A DNA stretch of 64,000 nucleotides from an uncultured Clostridia bacterium (GCA_947581825.1 CANPVP010000005.1:1-64000), one strand, 5' to 3'; positions 17,354-27,700 are shown, counted from the stretch's first letter. Notes: a model not told the origin generated them from the sequence alone. Made by a program: numbers and translations.

Positions 17354-18562
17354 TTGAATACTTTATATTTTGATTGCTCAAGTGGGATTAGTGGAAATAT
17401 GGTACTTGGAGCTTTATTAGAAATCATAGGAGATGAAAATTACTTATCAGAAGAATTAAAAAAATTAAATGTAAATGGATATAAACTACAAATATCTAAA
17501 AAAGTAAAAAATGGAATAACTGGAACTTATGTAGATGTGGTGGTTGATGGAAAAGATGAATATGGACATATACATCATTTAGAAGAACACGAACACCATC
17601 ACCATGATCATGAACATCATCATCACGAACATAGAAATTTAAAAGATGTAAATGAAATTATTGATAATAGTTCTTTAAAAGAAGATGTAAAAGATTTAGC
17701 AAAAAGAATATTTTTAAGAGTAGCAAAAGCAGAATCTAAAGTACATAATAAATCTTTAGAAGAAGTGCATTTTCATGAAGTAGGAGCAATAGATTCTATT
17801 GTAGATATTGTTGGAACAGCTATTTTAATTAATAAAATAAATCCAGATAAAATTATTTCAAGTATTGTAAATGATGGATATGGATTTATAGAATGTGCTC
17901 ATGGAACTATGTCTGTGCCAGTACCTGCAACAAGTGAAATATTCGCAGCTTCAAATGTAAAATTTAGACAAATAGATGTAGATACAGAGCTTGTAACACC
18001 AACAGGTGCAGCAATAATTAGTGAACTTGCTGAAGAATTTATAAATTTACCTGCTATGGAAACTGAAAAAATAGGATGGGGAGCTGGATTTAAGGACTTG
18101 AAAATACCAAATATTTTAAAAGTATATTATGGAAAAATGGAAAAGCCAAATGAAGATTTTGTTGTAATGGAAACTAATATTGATGATTGTAGTGGCGAAA
18201 TATTAGGATATACACAAGAATTATTATTTAAAAATGGAGCATTAGATGTATTTTATACACCAATCTTTATGAAGAAAAATAGACCAGCTTATAGATTAAC
18301 AGTAGCATGTAAAAGAGAAGATATATACAAATTACAAAATATTATCTTTAAAGAAACAACTACTATTGGTATTAGATATCGCTTTGAGTATAGAACAGAA
18401 CTTGGTAGAGAAATGGCTCAAATAGACACCAAATATGGAAAAATAAAAGCAAAAAAAGTAATAAATAATGGAGAAACTTATGTATATCCCGAATATGAAA
18501 GTATAAAGGAATTGGCTGAAAAAAATAATATTCCATTGAAAGAATTTTATAAATTAACTTAA
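17354..18562 (+). CDS. larC: LarC, nickel insertion protein for the nickel-pincer nucleotide
   Basis: CTP-dependent cyclometallase that inserts Ni into the pincer cofactor used by lactate racemase-type enzymes. The N-terminal FDCSSGISGNMVLGALLE is typical. A histidine-rich stretch at about aa 74-98 (HIHHLEEHEHHHHDHEHHHH) probably stores or passes nickel. Later family blocks are HFHEVGAIDSIVDIVG and ELVTPTGAAIISEL. Full length (402 aa) in one frame, unlike Lactiplantibacillus plantarum where a frameshift joins two parts. The start is TTG 17354 after AAAGGATGG. It heads larC-larB-larE-larMN-larQ-larO. Confidence 0.93.
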   Translation: MNTLYFDCSSGISGNMVLGALLEIIGDENYLSEELKKLNVNGYKLQISKKVKNGITGTYVDVVVDGKDEYGHIHHLEEHEHHHHDHEHHHHEHRNLKDVNEIIDNSSLKEDVKDLAKRIFLRVAKAESKVHNKSLEEVHFHEVGAIDSIVDIVGTAILINKINPDKIISSIVNDGYGFIECAHGTMSVPVPATSEIFAASNVKFRQIDVDTELVTPTGAAIISELAEEFINLPAMETEKIGWGAGFKDLKIPNILKVYYGKMEKPNEDFVVMETNIDDCSGEILGYTQELLFKNGALDVFYTPIFMKKNRPAYRLTVACKREDIYKLQNIIFKETTTIGIRYRFEYRTELGREMAQIDTKYGKIKAKKVINNGETYVYPEYESIKELAEKNNIPLKEFYKLT

Positions 18563-18586
18563 ATAGGAGGTTGCATTTATTAGAAT

Positions 18587-19330
18587 ATGGATATAAGGGA
18601 GATATTAGAAGGTTTAAAAAATAATAAAATAACGATTGAACAAGCAGAAAAAGAAATAAAAAATAATCAATACGAAGATTTAGGATATGCAAAAATAGAT
18701 TATAATCGAAAACAAAGAACAGGTGCAAGTGAAGTTATTTTTTGTCAAGGAAAGCCTAATGAATTTTTAACAAATATTTATACTAATATATACAAAGAAA
18801 ATGGAGAAGTTTTAGGAACAAGAGCAAGTTACGAGCAATATGAGTTATTAAAAAAAGAAATTCCAAATATAGAATATGACAATATATCTAAAATACTAAA
18901 AATAGAAAAAAGAAAAGAAAAAGTAGGAAATATTGCTATTTGTACAGGTGGAACAGCAGATATTCCAGTTGCTGAAGAAGCAGCACAAACAGCAGAATTT
19001 TTTGGAAGTAAAGTAGAAAGAATTTATGATGTAGGAGTAGCAGGTATTCATAGATTATTATCACAAAGAGAAAAACTAGAAAAAGCAAATTGTATAATTG
19101 CTGTTGCAGGAATGGAAGGAGCTTTGGCAACTGTTGTGGCAGGATTATCTAAAGTACCAGTTATAGCAGTTCCAACTTCTATTGGATATGGAGCAAATTT
19201 TGGAGGAGTAGCAGCATTATTAAGTATGATAAATTCATGTAGCAATTCAGTAAGTGTAGTAAATATAGATAATGGTTATGGAGCAGGATTTATCGCAAAC
19301 CAAATTAATAAACTAATAGTTAAGCCATAG
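18587..19330 (+). CDS. larB: LarB, pyridinium-3,5-biscarboxylate mononucleotide synthase
   Basis: Carboxylates and hydrolyses nicotinic acid adenine dinucleotide in the first step of pincer-nucleotide synthesis. The C-terminal PurE-like domain is clear: AICTGGTADIPVAEEAAQTAEFFG (about aa 113-136), GMEGALATVVAGL (about 178-190) and VPTSIGYGANFGG (about 197-209). The N-terminal helical part starts MDIREILEGLKNNKIT as usual. ATG 18587 is 16 nt from AGGAGG, which is long, but an in-frame stop rules out an earlier start. Confidence 0.93.
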   Translation: MDIREILEGLKNNKITIEQAEKEIKNNQYEDLGYAKIDYNRKQRTGASEVIFCQGKPNEFLTNIYTNIYKENGEVLGTRASYEQYELLKKEIPNIEYDNISKILKIEKRKEKVGNIAICTGGTADIPVAEEAAQTAEFFGSKVERIYDVGVAGIHRLLSQREKLEKANCIIAVAGMEGALATVVAGLSKVPVIAVPTSIGYGANFGGVAALLSMINSCSNSVSVVNIDNGYGAGFIANQINKLIVKP

Positions 19331-19346
19331 AAAAGGAGAAACTAAA

Positions 19347-20168
19347 ATGTCAGAAATAGATGAGAAAGAAAAAGTATTAGAAAACTATTTGAAAGAATTA
19401 AAAAGTGTTGCAGTAGCATTTTCATCAGGTGTAGATTCAACATTGTTACTAAAAAAAGCAAAAGAAACATTAGGAAATGAAAATGTAATTGCTGTAACTG
19501 CTAAATCTTGTTCTTTCCCTAAAAGGGAGTTAAATGAAGCTATAGAGTTTTGTAAAAAAGAGGGAATAAGACATATTATTGTAGAAAGTGAAGAATTAAA
19601 TATAGAAGGATTTTCAAAAAATCCAAAAAATAGATGTTATCTATGTAAACATGAATTGTTTGAAAAAATAAAAAAAGTTGCAAAGGACAATAACATCAAT
19701 GAAGTAGTAGAAGGTTCAAATATGGATGATATGGGAGATTATAGACCAGGCTTACAGGCAATAGCTGAACTTGAAATAAAAAGTCCATTAAGATATGCTG
19801 GTTTATATAAACAAGAAATAAGACTTCTTTCAAATAAATTAGAACTTCCTACATGGGATAAGCCATCTTTTGCTTGTTTAGCTAGTAGATTTGTATATGG
19901 AGAAACCATAACTGAAGAAAAATTAAATAGAGTTGATAAAGCTGAACAATTATTATTAGATATGGGATTAAAACAAGTTAGAGTTAGAATTCATGGTGAA
20001 GATATGGCAAGAATTGAAATTGAACCAAATGAAATTGAAAAAATTGCCAAAAAAGAAAATAGAGAAAAAATCATAAAATTTTTTAAAGAATATGGCTTTT
20101 CTTATATTACATTAGATTTAGAAGGATATAGAATGGGAAGTATGAACAAATTTAAAAAGGGGGAATGA
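19347..20168 (+). CDS. larE: LarE, sulfur transferase for pincer-nucleotide synthesis
   Basis: PP-loop ATPase that converts both carboxylates of the LarB product to thiocarboxylates. The PP-loop is FSSGVDSTLLL (about aa 26-36). ACLASRF (about 174-180) carries the cysteine equivalent to the sacrificial one of L. plantarum. A CYLC pair in NRCYLCKHELF (about aa 98-108) adds two cysteines; a three-cysteine set has been linked to Fe-S-dependent, non-sacrificial LarE enzymes, so this may be that class (inference). It is 16 nt downstream of larB with AAAGGAG. Confidence 0.92.
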   Translation: MSEIDEKEKVLENYLKELKSVAVAFSSGVDSTLLLKKAKETLGNENVIAVTAKSCSFPKRELNEAIEFCKKEGIRHIIVESEELNIEGFSKNPKNRCYLCKHELFEKIKKVAKDNNINEVVEGSNMDDMGDYRPGLQAIAELEIKSPLRYAGLYKQEIRLLSNKLELPTWDKPSFACLASRFVYGETITEEKLNRVDKAEQLLLDMGLKQVRVRIHGEDMARIEIEPNEIEKIAKKENREKIIKFFKEYGFSYITLDLEGYRMGSMNKFKKGE

Positions 20169-20171
20169 AAA

Positions 20172-21182
20172 ATGCACATGGCAGATGCTATGGTAAGCCC
20201 AGTAGTTGGAGGAGCAATGTATGTAGCAAGTGGAATTGCAGCTACATATTCAATAAAAAAATTAAGAGAAGAAGATAATTTTAAAAAGAAAATATCAACG
20301 ATGGGGGTAATGGGAGCTTTTGTATTTGCTACTCAAATGGTAAATTTCACAATACCTGGAACTGGATCATCAGGACATTTATGTGGAGGAGTATTATTAT
20401 CTAGCATACTAGGACCTTATGCAGGGTTTTTAAGTATGATAGGTGTTTTATTGATACAATGTTTATTTTTTGCAGATGGAGGTTTGCTTGCACTTGGAGC
20501 AAATGTATGGAATATGGCATTTTATGGATGTTTTATAGGAAGTCTAATATGGAAATTTATTATGAGAAATGGTATGTCAAAAAGAAAAATAGCAATTAGT
20601 TCAATATTAGGCTCAATTTTAACATTGCAAATGGGTGCATTTTCTGTAACAATAGAAACATTATTATCAGGAATTACAGAGTTGCCATTTAGTGCATTTT
20701 TAGTCGCTATGCAACCTATACATCTAGCAATAGGATTTGTAGAAGGGTTAATTACATTATCTGTTCTATGTTTTGTATATGAAGCTAGACCTGAACTTTT
20801 ATGGAATAAAAAAGAAAAAATAAAAAAAGAAGCAAGATTATCATATAAAAAGACTATAACAATACTTGCATGTTTACTAATTATCATTGGTGGGGGAATT
20901 TCATTACTTGCTTCAAGTAATCCAGATGGATTAGAATGGTCAATAGAACGAATTACAGGAAATACTGAATTAGAAACTAGAGAAAATAACATATATGAAA
21001 CATCTGAAAAAATACAAGAAACAACTTCATTTTTACCAGATTACACATTTAAAGATACAGAATCTTCAATAGGAACATCAATTTCAGGAATTATAGGTTG
21101 TGGTATTACAGTAGCTTTTTTAGTAGGTCTAGGATCTGTTATAAAAATAAAAAGAAAAAAGGAAAAGGTTATTAATGAATAA
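20172..21182 (+). CDS. larMN: ECF nickel transporter substrate-binding fusion (CbiM/NikM-CbiN type)
   Basis: Membrane S-component for Ni (or Co). It starts MHMADAMVSPVVGG; His2 and the free N-terminus form the metal site in NikM/CbiM proteins. About six N-terminal helices form the CbiM part. The C-terminal part carries the PDGLEWSIERI motif of the CbiN/NikN-like PDGLE domain between two helices, so M and N are fused. It is 3 nt after larE and overlaps larQ by 8 nt. Position in the lar operon argues for nickel. Confidence 0.92.
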   Translation: MHMADAMVSPVVGGAMYVASGIAATYSIKKLREEDNFKKKISTMGVMGAFVFATQMVNFTIPGTGSSGHLCGGVLLSSILGPYAGFLSMIGVLLIQCLFFADGGLLALGANVWNMAFYGCFIGSLIWKFIMRNGMSKRKIAISSILGSILTLQMGAFSVTIETLLSGITELPFSAFLVAMQPIHLAIGFVEGLITLSVLCFVYEARPELLWNKKEKIKKEARLSYKKTITILACLLIIIGGGISLLASSNPDGLEWSIERITGNTELETRENNIYETSEKIQETTSFLPDYTFKDTESSIGTSISGIIGCGITVAFLVGLGSVIKIKRKKEKVINE

Positions 21183-21978
21183 AATAGAAGATGCTATTTA
21201 TCAAGTACACTATATAGACAATAATTCCAATAATAATAACATTTTAAATAAAATACATCCACTTGTAAAACTGATAATATCAGTAATTTATATTTTATTT
21301 TTAACATCTATTAACAAATATAATTTAACAATTACTCTTGCAATGAGTATATATTTAATAGTTGTCAGTATTATTGGAGATTTATCTATTAAAAATTGTA
21401 TAAAAAGACTAAAAATTGTATTATTTTTCCTAATTATTATTGGAATAGCAAATCCTATTTTAGATAGGCAAGTAGTAACTTTCATAGGAATTATACCGAT
21501 AACAACAGGTATGATTTCAGCACTAACATTAATATTAAAAGGAATATTTGCTATTATAAGTTCTTACTTTTTAATTGTAACTACTGGAGTAGAAAATATT
21601 TGTTATGCTTTAAAAAAACTACATATTCCTAATATTTTAATTACTATCTTTATGCTTATTTATAGATATATAATTGTGCTTTTAAAAGAAGTACAAAAAA
21701 TATGGATTGCCTATTCATTAAGAGCACCTAAACAAAAAGGAATACATTTTAAAGCATGGGGAAGTATGATAGGTAGTTTAATGATAAGAAGTATAGATAA
21801 AGCAGAAGTTATTTATCAAGCAATGGAGCTTAGAGTTTTCTCTCCAGATAACTTTTTTATGAAAAATCAAAAAATAGATAGAACAAGTATTATATATTTT
21901 ATGGCTGGACTTTTATTGCTCTTAATAATAAGATTTATACCTATCTTTGATTTAATAGGAAATGTATTTGTACATTAG
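21175..21978 (+). CDS. larQ: ECF transporter T component (CbiQ/LarQ)
   Basis: Energy-coupling membrane protein linking the CbiM-type component to the ATPase. It has about six hydrophobic helices, with the family coupling motifs seen as AYSLRAPKQKG (about aa 183) and YQAMELRVF (about 216-224), equivalent to the two ARG-type coupling helices. It overlaps larMN by 8 nt, implying translational coupling, and precedes the ATPase by 19 nt. Confidence 0.9.
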   Translation: MNKIEDAIYQVHYIDNNSNNNNILNKIHPLVKLIISVIYILFLTSINKYNLTITLAMSIYLIVVSIIGDLSIKNCIKRLKIVLFFLIIIGIANPILDRQVVTFIGIIPITTGMISALTLILKGIFAIISSYFLIVTTGVENICYALKKLHIPNILITIFMLIYRYIIVLLKEVQKIWIAYSLRAPKQKGIHFKAWGSMIGSLMIRSIDKAEVIYQAMELRVFSPDNFFMKNQKIDRTSIIYFMAGLLLLLIIRFIPIFDLIGNVFVH

Positions 21979-21997
21979 GAAGGAATGAAATTAAAAA

Positions 21998-22720
21998 ATG
22001 ATAGAATTGAAAAATGTTTCTTTTTCTTATAATTCTAATATTGAAGTGCTTTCAAATATAAACTTAAATATAAATAAAAACGAAAGTATAGGAATTATAG
22101 GAGCAAATGGTGTAGGAAAATCTACATTATTAAAATTATTAGTAGGGCTTGAATTAGGCTATACAGGAGAAATACTTATAGATGATATGAAAGTCGAAAA
22201 GAAAAAACTATCTGAAATAAGACAAAAAATTGGATATGTGTTTCAAGATAGCGATAGTCAATTATTTATGCCAACAATATATGAAGATGTAGCTTTTGCA
22301 CCCAAAAATTATGGATTTTCTGAAGAAGAAGTACAAAATAGAACAATAGAAGCTTTGAAAAATGTTGGAATAGAAGATTTAAAAGATAAGCCAATTTATC
22401 ATTTATCTGGGGGTCAAAAGAAATTAGCATCTATTGCTACAGTTTTATCTATGAAACCTGACATATTAATATTTGATGAACCTACTATTGCACTTGATCC
22501 TAGAAATAGAAGAAAATTTATAGAAGTATTAAATTCATTATCAGGAACAAAAATAGTAGCATCACATGATTTAGACTTAATTTATGATACTTGCAAAAAA
22601 ACAATTTTAATATCAGATGGTAAAATTATAAAAAACGGATTAACAAAAGAAATATTAAATGATAAAGAATTGCTAGAGAATAATGGTTTAGAATTACCAT
22701 TATCACTAATAAAAAGATAA
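21998..22720 (+). CDS. larO: ECF transporter ATPase (CbiO/LarO)
   Basis: ABC ATPase powering nickel uptake. Walker A GANGVGKSTLL (about aa 34-44), Q-loop VFQDSDSQLF, signature LSGGQKKLA (about 136-144), Walker B ILIFDEPT (about 157-164) and switch histidine ASHDLD. 240 aa is a normal single-ATPase length; one gene suggests a homodimer. It is the last gene of the operon, and no larA-like racemase is next to it. Confidence 0.93.
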   Translation: MIELKNVSFSYNSNIEVLSNINLNINKNESIGIIGANGVGKSTLLKLLVGLELGYTGEILIDDMKVEKKKLSEIRQKIGYVFQDSDSQLFMPTIYEDVAFAPKNYGFSEEEVQNRTIEALKNVGIEDLKDKPIYHLSGGQKKLASIATVLSMKPDILIFDEPTIALDPRNRRKFIEVLNSLSGTKIVASHDLDLIYDTCKKTILISDGKIIKNGLTKEILNDKELLENNGLELPLSLIKR

Positions 22721-22784
22721 AAATAAAAGGAATATTAAAATAGTATAACGATAAAAGATATTTATTAATTCTTTATTATTTCAA

Positions 22785-22950
22785 ATGTATATACCACAAG
22801 AAGGATTTGCAAACTTATTTAGCAACAAAGGATTTGGAGTATTAATGGCAGCAACAATTGGAGTTCCTGTTTATGTATGTGGAGGATTATATTATAGTAT
22901 TTGCTTGTGTTTCAGGTTTATTGATAGATTTTATTGGATTAACAGTATAA
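22785..22950 (+). pseudogene. YraQ/ArsP-type permease remnant
   Basis: The fragment IPQEGFANLFSNKGFGVLMA followed by ATIGVPVYVCGG matches the conserved segment of DUF318/YraQ permeases. It then shifts frame, and the +1 frame gives IIVFACVSGLLIDFIGLTV and a stop at 22950, which looks like the extreme C-terminus of the same family. A large internal deletion has therefore removed most of the gene. Confidence 0.55.
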
Positions 22951-22981
22951 AAAAATCGTTTATTAGAATAGAGGTTTATCA

Positions 22982-23977
22982 TTGAGAAAATTAGAAAAAT
23001 ATTTTGAAAATAAATCAATTAAATATAGTAAATTATTAGAAAGTGGGTTTATAAAAGAAAAAGGGCAATATGTATTAAAAAAGAGCATACTAAATAATCA
23101 ATTTCTAATAGTAATAGTAATTTCAGATAATATTCAAGAATCTAAATTAATTGACTTTGCCAATAATGAAGAATATATAATGGTTGATATAGAAGAATCA
23201 AATGGAGAATTTGTAGGAAAAGTTAGAGAAGAATATAATAATGAATTACAAAAAATAATTGAGAAATGTACAGTTCCTAATGTTTTTAAAACAAAACAAG
23301 CAAAGGATATAATAAAATATATAAAAGATAAATATAATGATGAATTAGAATTTTTATGGGAAAAATTTGATGATAATGCTATCTGGAGAAACAAACAAAA
23401 TAAAAAATGGTATGGGCTTCTAGCAAAAATATCTGAGAGAAAATTAGAAATTGATTCAGACAAGATAGTGGAAGCAATTAATTTAAGATATCAAAAAGAA
23501 AATATTGAAAAAATAATTGATAAAATAAAAGTATTTCCTGGATATCATATGAATAAGAAAAGTTGGATAACAATAAAATTGGACAATAGCATGGAAACCA
23601 ATACCATTTTTAAATTAATAGATAATAGTTATAATCTTGCAACAACTAATAATAAATGTGGATTAGAAAGTAATGAGCTTGCTCAAAAAGTATATAACTA
23701 TCTAACAACTATACCAAAAGGAAAAGTGGTAACTTATAAGCAAGTAGCAGAACATATAGGAAATAAAGGCTTGGCTAGAGTTGTAGGCAATATATTACAT
23801 AAAAATCCAGATGAAAATAAATATCCATGCTATAAAGTTTTAAATAGTAAAGGAGAACTTGCAGAAGCTTTTGTATTTGGAGGAGCTAATATACAGAAAT
23901 TAAAATTAGAAAAAGATGGGATAAAAGTAGTAGAAAATAAAGTGGATTTAAAAGAATATCAATGGAAAGAAGAATAG
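22982..23977 (+). CDS. YjbR-MGMT fusion protein, 331 aa
   Basis: The N-terminal two thirds (aa about 1-215) is an MmcQ/YjbR-like domain (cytidine-repressor-like fold) with a central IWRNKQNKKWYGLLAKIS motif. The C-terminal part (about 230-320) is the DNA-binding domain of O6-alkylguanine DNA alkyltransferases: GKVVTYKQVAEHIG, arginine-finger helix ARVVGNILHKNP and active-site PCYKVL with the reactive cysteine. It could repair or flag alkylated bases. The start is TTG 22982, with AGAGGTT upstream. Single gene, possibly cotranscribed with the permease remnant. Confidence 0.82.
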   Translation: MRKLEKYFENKSIKYSKLLESGFIKEKGQYVLKKSILNNQFLIVIVISDNIQESKLIDFANNEEYIMVDIEESNGEFVGKVREEYNNELQKIIEKCTVPNVFKTKQAKDIIKYIKDKYNDELEFLWEKFDDNAIWRNKQNKKWYGLLAKISERKLEIDSDKIVEAINLRYQKENIEKIIDKIKVFPGYHMNKKSWITIKLDNSMETNTIFKLIDNSYNLATTNNKCGLESNELAQKVYNYLTTIPKGKVVTYKQVAEHIGNKGLARVVGNILHKNPDENKYPCYKVLNSKGELAEAFVFGGANIQKLKLEKDGIKVVENKVDLKEYQWKEE

Positions 23978-23979
23978 AA

Positions 23980-24008
23980 TATTTTGATAATATATCAAAA
24001 TATTCTAT
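23980..24008. terminator. Bidirectional terminator
   Basis: AGAATATTTTGATA (23975-23988) pairs with TATCAAAATATTCT (23991-24004) around a short loop. It lies between the convergent YjbR-MGMT and TetR genes and includes the TetR stop region. Confidence 0.7.
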
Positions 24009-24546
24009 TAAACCATTTAATCATATTTTCGTGTAATTCATCCAAATTGTAATCACTTTCATCTCTAAAATATTTTAGTAACTCTGTCATAATTCCGTTA
24101 ATGAAAAAAGATACATCTAATTCCAAATAATCATTTTGTAAATCTTCGTTTTGTAAGGCAAATAATATTTTTTGACTAGCAAGTTTTTTTAATTTATCTA
24201 AAAAAAGTAATGGCTCAGTAGAAGACAAAAACATCTTATAAGTTTTTTCGTTTTCTTTCAAACAATTTATTATATCAGAAAAATAATTCAATACATCTTC
24301 TTTATTATATAAAATATTATCATCGCTAACTAATAAATCAATTGTTTCTAATTGATAATCATTAGCAACATCATAAATATCATCATAATGAGTATAAAAA
24401 GTTCCTCTAGTAATATCTGCTCTTTTTACTAATTCAGTAACAGTAATTTTACTTAATTCTTTCTTTTCATTCATTAACTCTGCAAAAGTTTCCTTTATTA
24501 AATTTCTTGTTTTTCTTGAAGATGAGTTTAAACCTTGTACTTTCAT
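23995..24546 (-). CDS. TetR family regulator of the RND/MMPL gene, 183 aa
   Basis: HTH: SKITVTELVKRADITRGTFYTHYDDIYDVANDYQ (aa about 31-65). The C-terminal part is a diverged TetR_C domain. It is divergent from the 1373-aa transporter. Its own promoter, TTGTCA (24667-24672) - 17 nt - TATAAT (24644-24649) on the minus strand, contains a perfect 16-bp palindrome (24656-24671), which argues for autoregulation and joint control of the transporter. Confidence 0.88.
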   Translation of the reverse strand: MKVQGLNSSSRKTRNLIKETFAELMNEKKELSKITVTELVKRADITRGTFYTHYDDIYDVANDYQLETIDLLVSDDNILYNKEDVLNYFSDIINCLKENEKTYKMFLSSTEPLLFLDKLKKLASQKILFALQNEDLQNDYLELDVSFFINGIMTELLKYFRDESDYNLDELHENMIKWFNRIF

Positions 24547-24643
24547 AAAAACCTCCGTTGATTTTTTGTATAAAAAATTACTAATAAAATAATTTTATCA
24601 TATATATATAATTATTTACAGAAGAGTAAAAATATTTATACAA

Positions 24644-24672
24644 ATTATAGCAGAATGTCAAAATTTTGACAA
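24644..24672 (-). promoter_or_regulatory. tetR promoter with embedded operator palindrome
   Basis: Minus-strand -35 TTGTCA (24667-24672) and -10 TATAAT (24644-24649). TGTCAAAATTTTGACA (24656-24671) is a perfect palindrome spanning the -35 box and spacer; TTGACA at 24666-24671 could also be read as a plus-strand -35 element. Confidence 0.65.
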
Positions 24673-24755
24673 TTTATTAGCATTTATCCTAGAAATGAGC
24701 ACAAAAATGTGGTATTATAAATGCTAGACGATTTTTAATATACGGAGGGAGAAAA

Positions 24756-27700
24756 GTGAAAAAATTTACAGATTTTATTGTTGACAAAAGGTATTTCATA
24801 TTATGTGTATTTTTGATATTAACAGTGATATCCGCTATTGTATCTAGAAATGTAAATATCAATTATGATATTTCAAAATACTTACCAAGTACTTCAGAAA
24901 CAAGAATAGGTATGGATATTATGGAAAAAGAATTCGAAGATAAAGAGAGTTCTTTTAATTTGATGTTTAAAGGTTTAACAGAAGAAAAGAAAGAAAAAAT
25001 ACGCAATGAGTTAGAGAAGGTTGATGGTGTAAGCTCAGTTGATTATGAAAAAAATGAAGATTATAACAAAGATGATTATACTCTTTTTGTAGTAAATGTA
25101 GATGATGTGGAAGATTCTAAATTAGCTACACAAGTTTTCGAAGAAATAACTGAAAAATATAAAGATTATGACATTAATACAAGTGGAGCTATTGCACAAA
25201 GAAATACACCAGTATTACCAACATGGATAGTAGTTTTAGCGGTAGGCTGTGCTCTTGTTATTTTAATAATAATGAGTGAATCTTATGTTGAAGCGTTTTT
25301 ATTCTTATTTACTATACTGATGGCAGTATTATTAAATAGTGGTACAAATATAATTTTCAGTAGTGTGTCTAACATTACAAGTTCAATATCTGCAATATTG
25401 CAAATGGCATTATCAATGGATTATTCTATCATGTTAATTAATAGATACAGGCAGGAAAGAGAAAAAGAAGATAATAAGATTGTAGCTATGAAGAAAGCTC
25501 TATATAATGCATTTAAATCAATATCAAGTAGTTCTGTAACAACAATTGTAGGACTTATGGCACTAGTATTTATGAGTTTTAAAATAGGTAGAGACTTAGG
25601 ATTTGTATTAGCAAAAGGAGTTTTATTCAGTTTAATATGCATTTTCTTTGTACTACCAGCATTAATATTGATGTTTGATAAATTGATAGAAAAAACAAAG
25701 AAGAAAAGCCCAAATATTAAACTAGACAAAGTTGGAAAAATAAGCTTTAAATTGAGATATATTGCTGTACCAGTTTTTATAATAGTATTTATAGTAAGCT
25801 TTTTACAAAGAGGAAATTTAGGAATCTTATATACAGATTCAGAATCAGATAATATATCTGAAGTATTTAAAGAAAACAACCAAATTGCTGTAATATATAA
25901 AAATGAGGACGAAGAAAAGGTTTCAAAATACTTAAAAGATATTGAAGAAAAGGATAAAGTAAAAGAAGTTTTAGCTTATGGAAATACTATAAATCAAGAA
26001 TTAAAATTTGATGAATTAAATGACAAATTAAAAGACTTAGGTTCAGATGTGGAAATAGAGGATTATTTACTACAAATAGTATATTATCATTATTATAATC
26101 CAGATGAAAACAATAAAATGACTTTTAGTGATTTTACGAAATTTATTAAGGATAAAGTTTATACAGACAAAGATTTAAGTGATAAATTAGATGATGAAGA
26201 AAAAAGAAATATTGATAGACTAGAAAATTTCACAAATGAAGAATTGATTAATAAAAAAAGAAATTCTAGTGAAATTTCAAAAATATTAGAAATAGATAAA
26301 AGCAAAGTAGATGATATTTTAGTTTATTATAATTCTAAAAATAATAATATAAAAATAAGTTTAGATGATTTTATAAAATTCATGAATAAGGATGTTTTAA
26401 CTAATGAAAAATATTCTAAAAAAATGGATAAAAGTACAAAGAATAGTTTAAATGAACTATCAAAGTTTACTAATATTTCAACTATTCAGAAAAAAATGAC
26501 AAGTAAAGAAATGGCAGACCTATTTGGAATCGATAGAAAACTAATGGAATCTTTGTATACATATTACATAAGTGTAAATAAGGTAGAAACTAAAATGTCT
26601 TTGGCAGAATTTTCAAAATTTGTGATAGAAGATGTATTAAATGATAGTCAATATAAAAAAATGTTTGATAAAGATACAGTAAATAGTATAAAAATGCTAA
26701 ACACATTTAGTAATAAAAATATAATAGAGAAAAATAAGAATGCAAAGGAATTAGCAGAACTTTTAGGAATAGATGAAGAATCTGTAAAACAATTACTATT
26801 TTTTAAATATAAAAATACTGAAAGTGACACAACACTTGGAATAGCAGAATTTATAAATAATGTAAACTATATAAGTAATAATACAAATTATTTAAAAGAT
26901 GTAGATTTAAGTAGTATTGAAAAATTATCAGTATTTGCACAAAATAATAATAATATAAATACTACAAAAATGGATAAAAAAACATTGTCTAGCATTTTTG
27001 ATAAAGTAAGTCCTGGATTAGTTGGAAACATATATTTATTTTTAGGAATGCCAGATAACTATACAATGTCACCACAAGAATTTGTAAATTTGATAATTAA
27101 TAATTTTTCAAAAGTGCAAAATGATAGTAGTATAGATGAGCCAGCTCTAAAGATAGATCCAGAAAAATTAAACAATTTAAAACTATTAAAGTTAGTAATA
27201 GATGATAGTATATCAAGCAACAAAGAATATACAGCAACAGAATTATCATCAATGTTAAATATAGATAAAGAGCAGATGTATAATTTATATGCACTAATAG
27301 ATTTAGTAAAAGACAATACAAAGAATTGGAAGAGTACACCAAATGAATTCGTAAAATTAATACTAGCAAATAGTGAGAATGATAGTATAAAAAGTAGTAT
27401 CAATAAAGAAACAATAGAAAAACTAAAATTGCTTTCAAATATAATGGAAAGTGCAATAAAAAATAAAACATATACATATGAAGAATTATCAAAGTTTATT
27501 GGAGTAGATAAAACAAGCAGTAAAAATATATATGCTTTATATAAAGCCAAAAATGTAACTTTAAAATTAAAACCTAAAGAATTTGTTGATTTTGTATTAA
27601 AACATAAAAATGATGATACATTATCTAAAAATTTAGATTCAAATACTATAAAGAGTTTAAAACTAGTTCAGTCAGTTATGAATGGAACTATAAATAGCGA

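Noticed and set aside
17567-17632. CAC/CAT-rich stretch in larC as a simple-sequence DNA repeat
   Set aside because: It is in frame and encodes the histidine-rich metal-binding stretch of LarC, so it is a protein feature.
20522-20992. 156-codon minus-strand frame inside the nickel transporter gene
   Set aside because: It lies wholly inside a clear family gene, has no start signal and no recognisable domain; a shadow.
25421-25879. Minus-strand frames inside the RND/MMPL gene
   Set aside because: Hydrophobic or low-complexity shadows of an AT-rich repeat-bearing gene with no ribosome sites.
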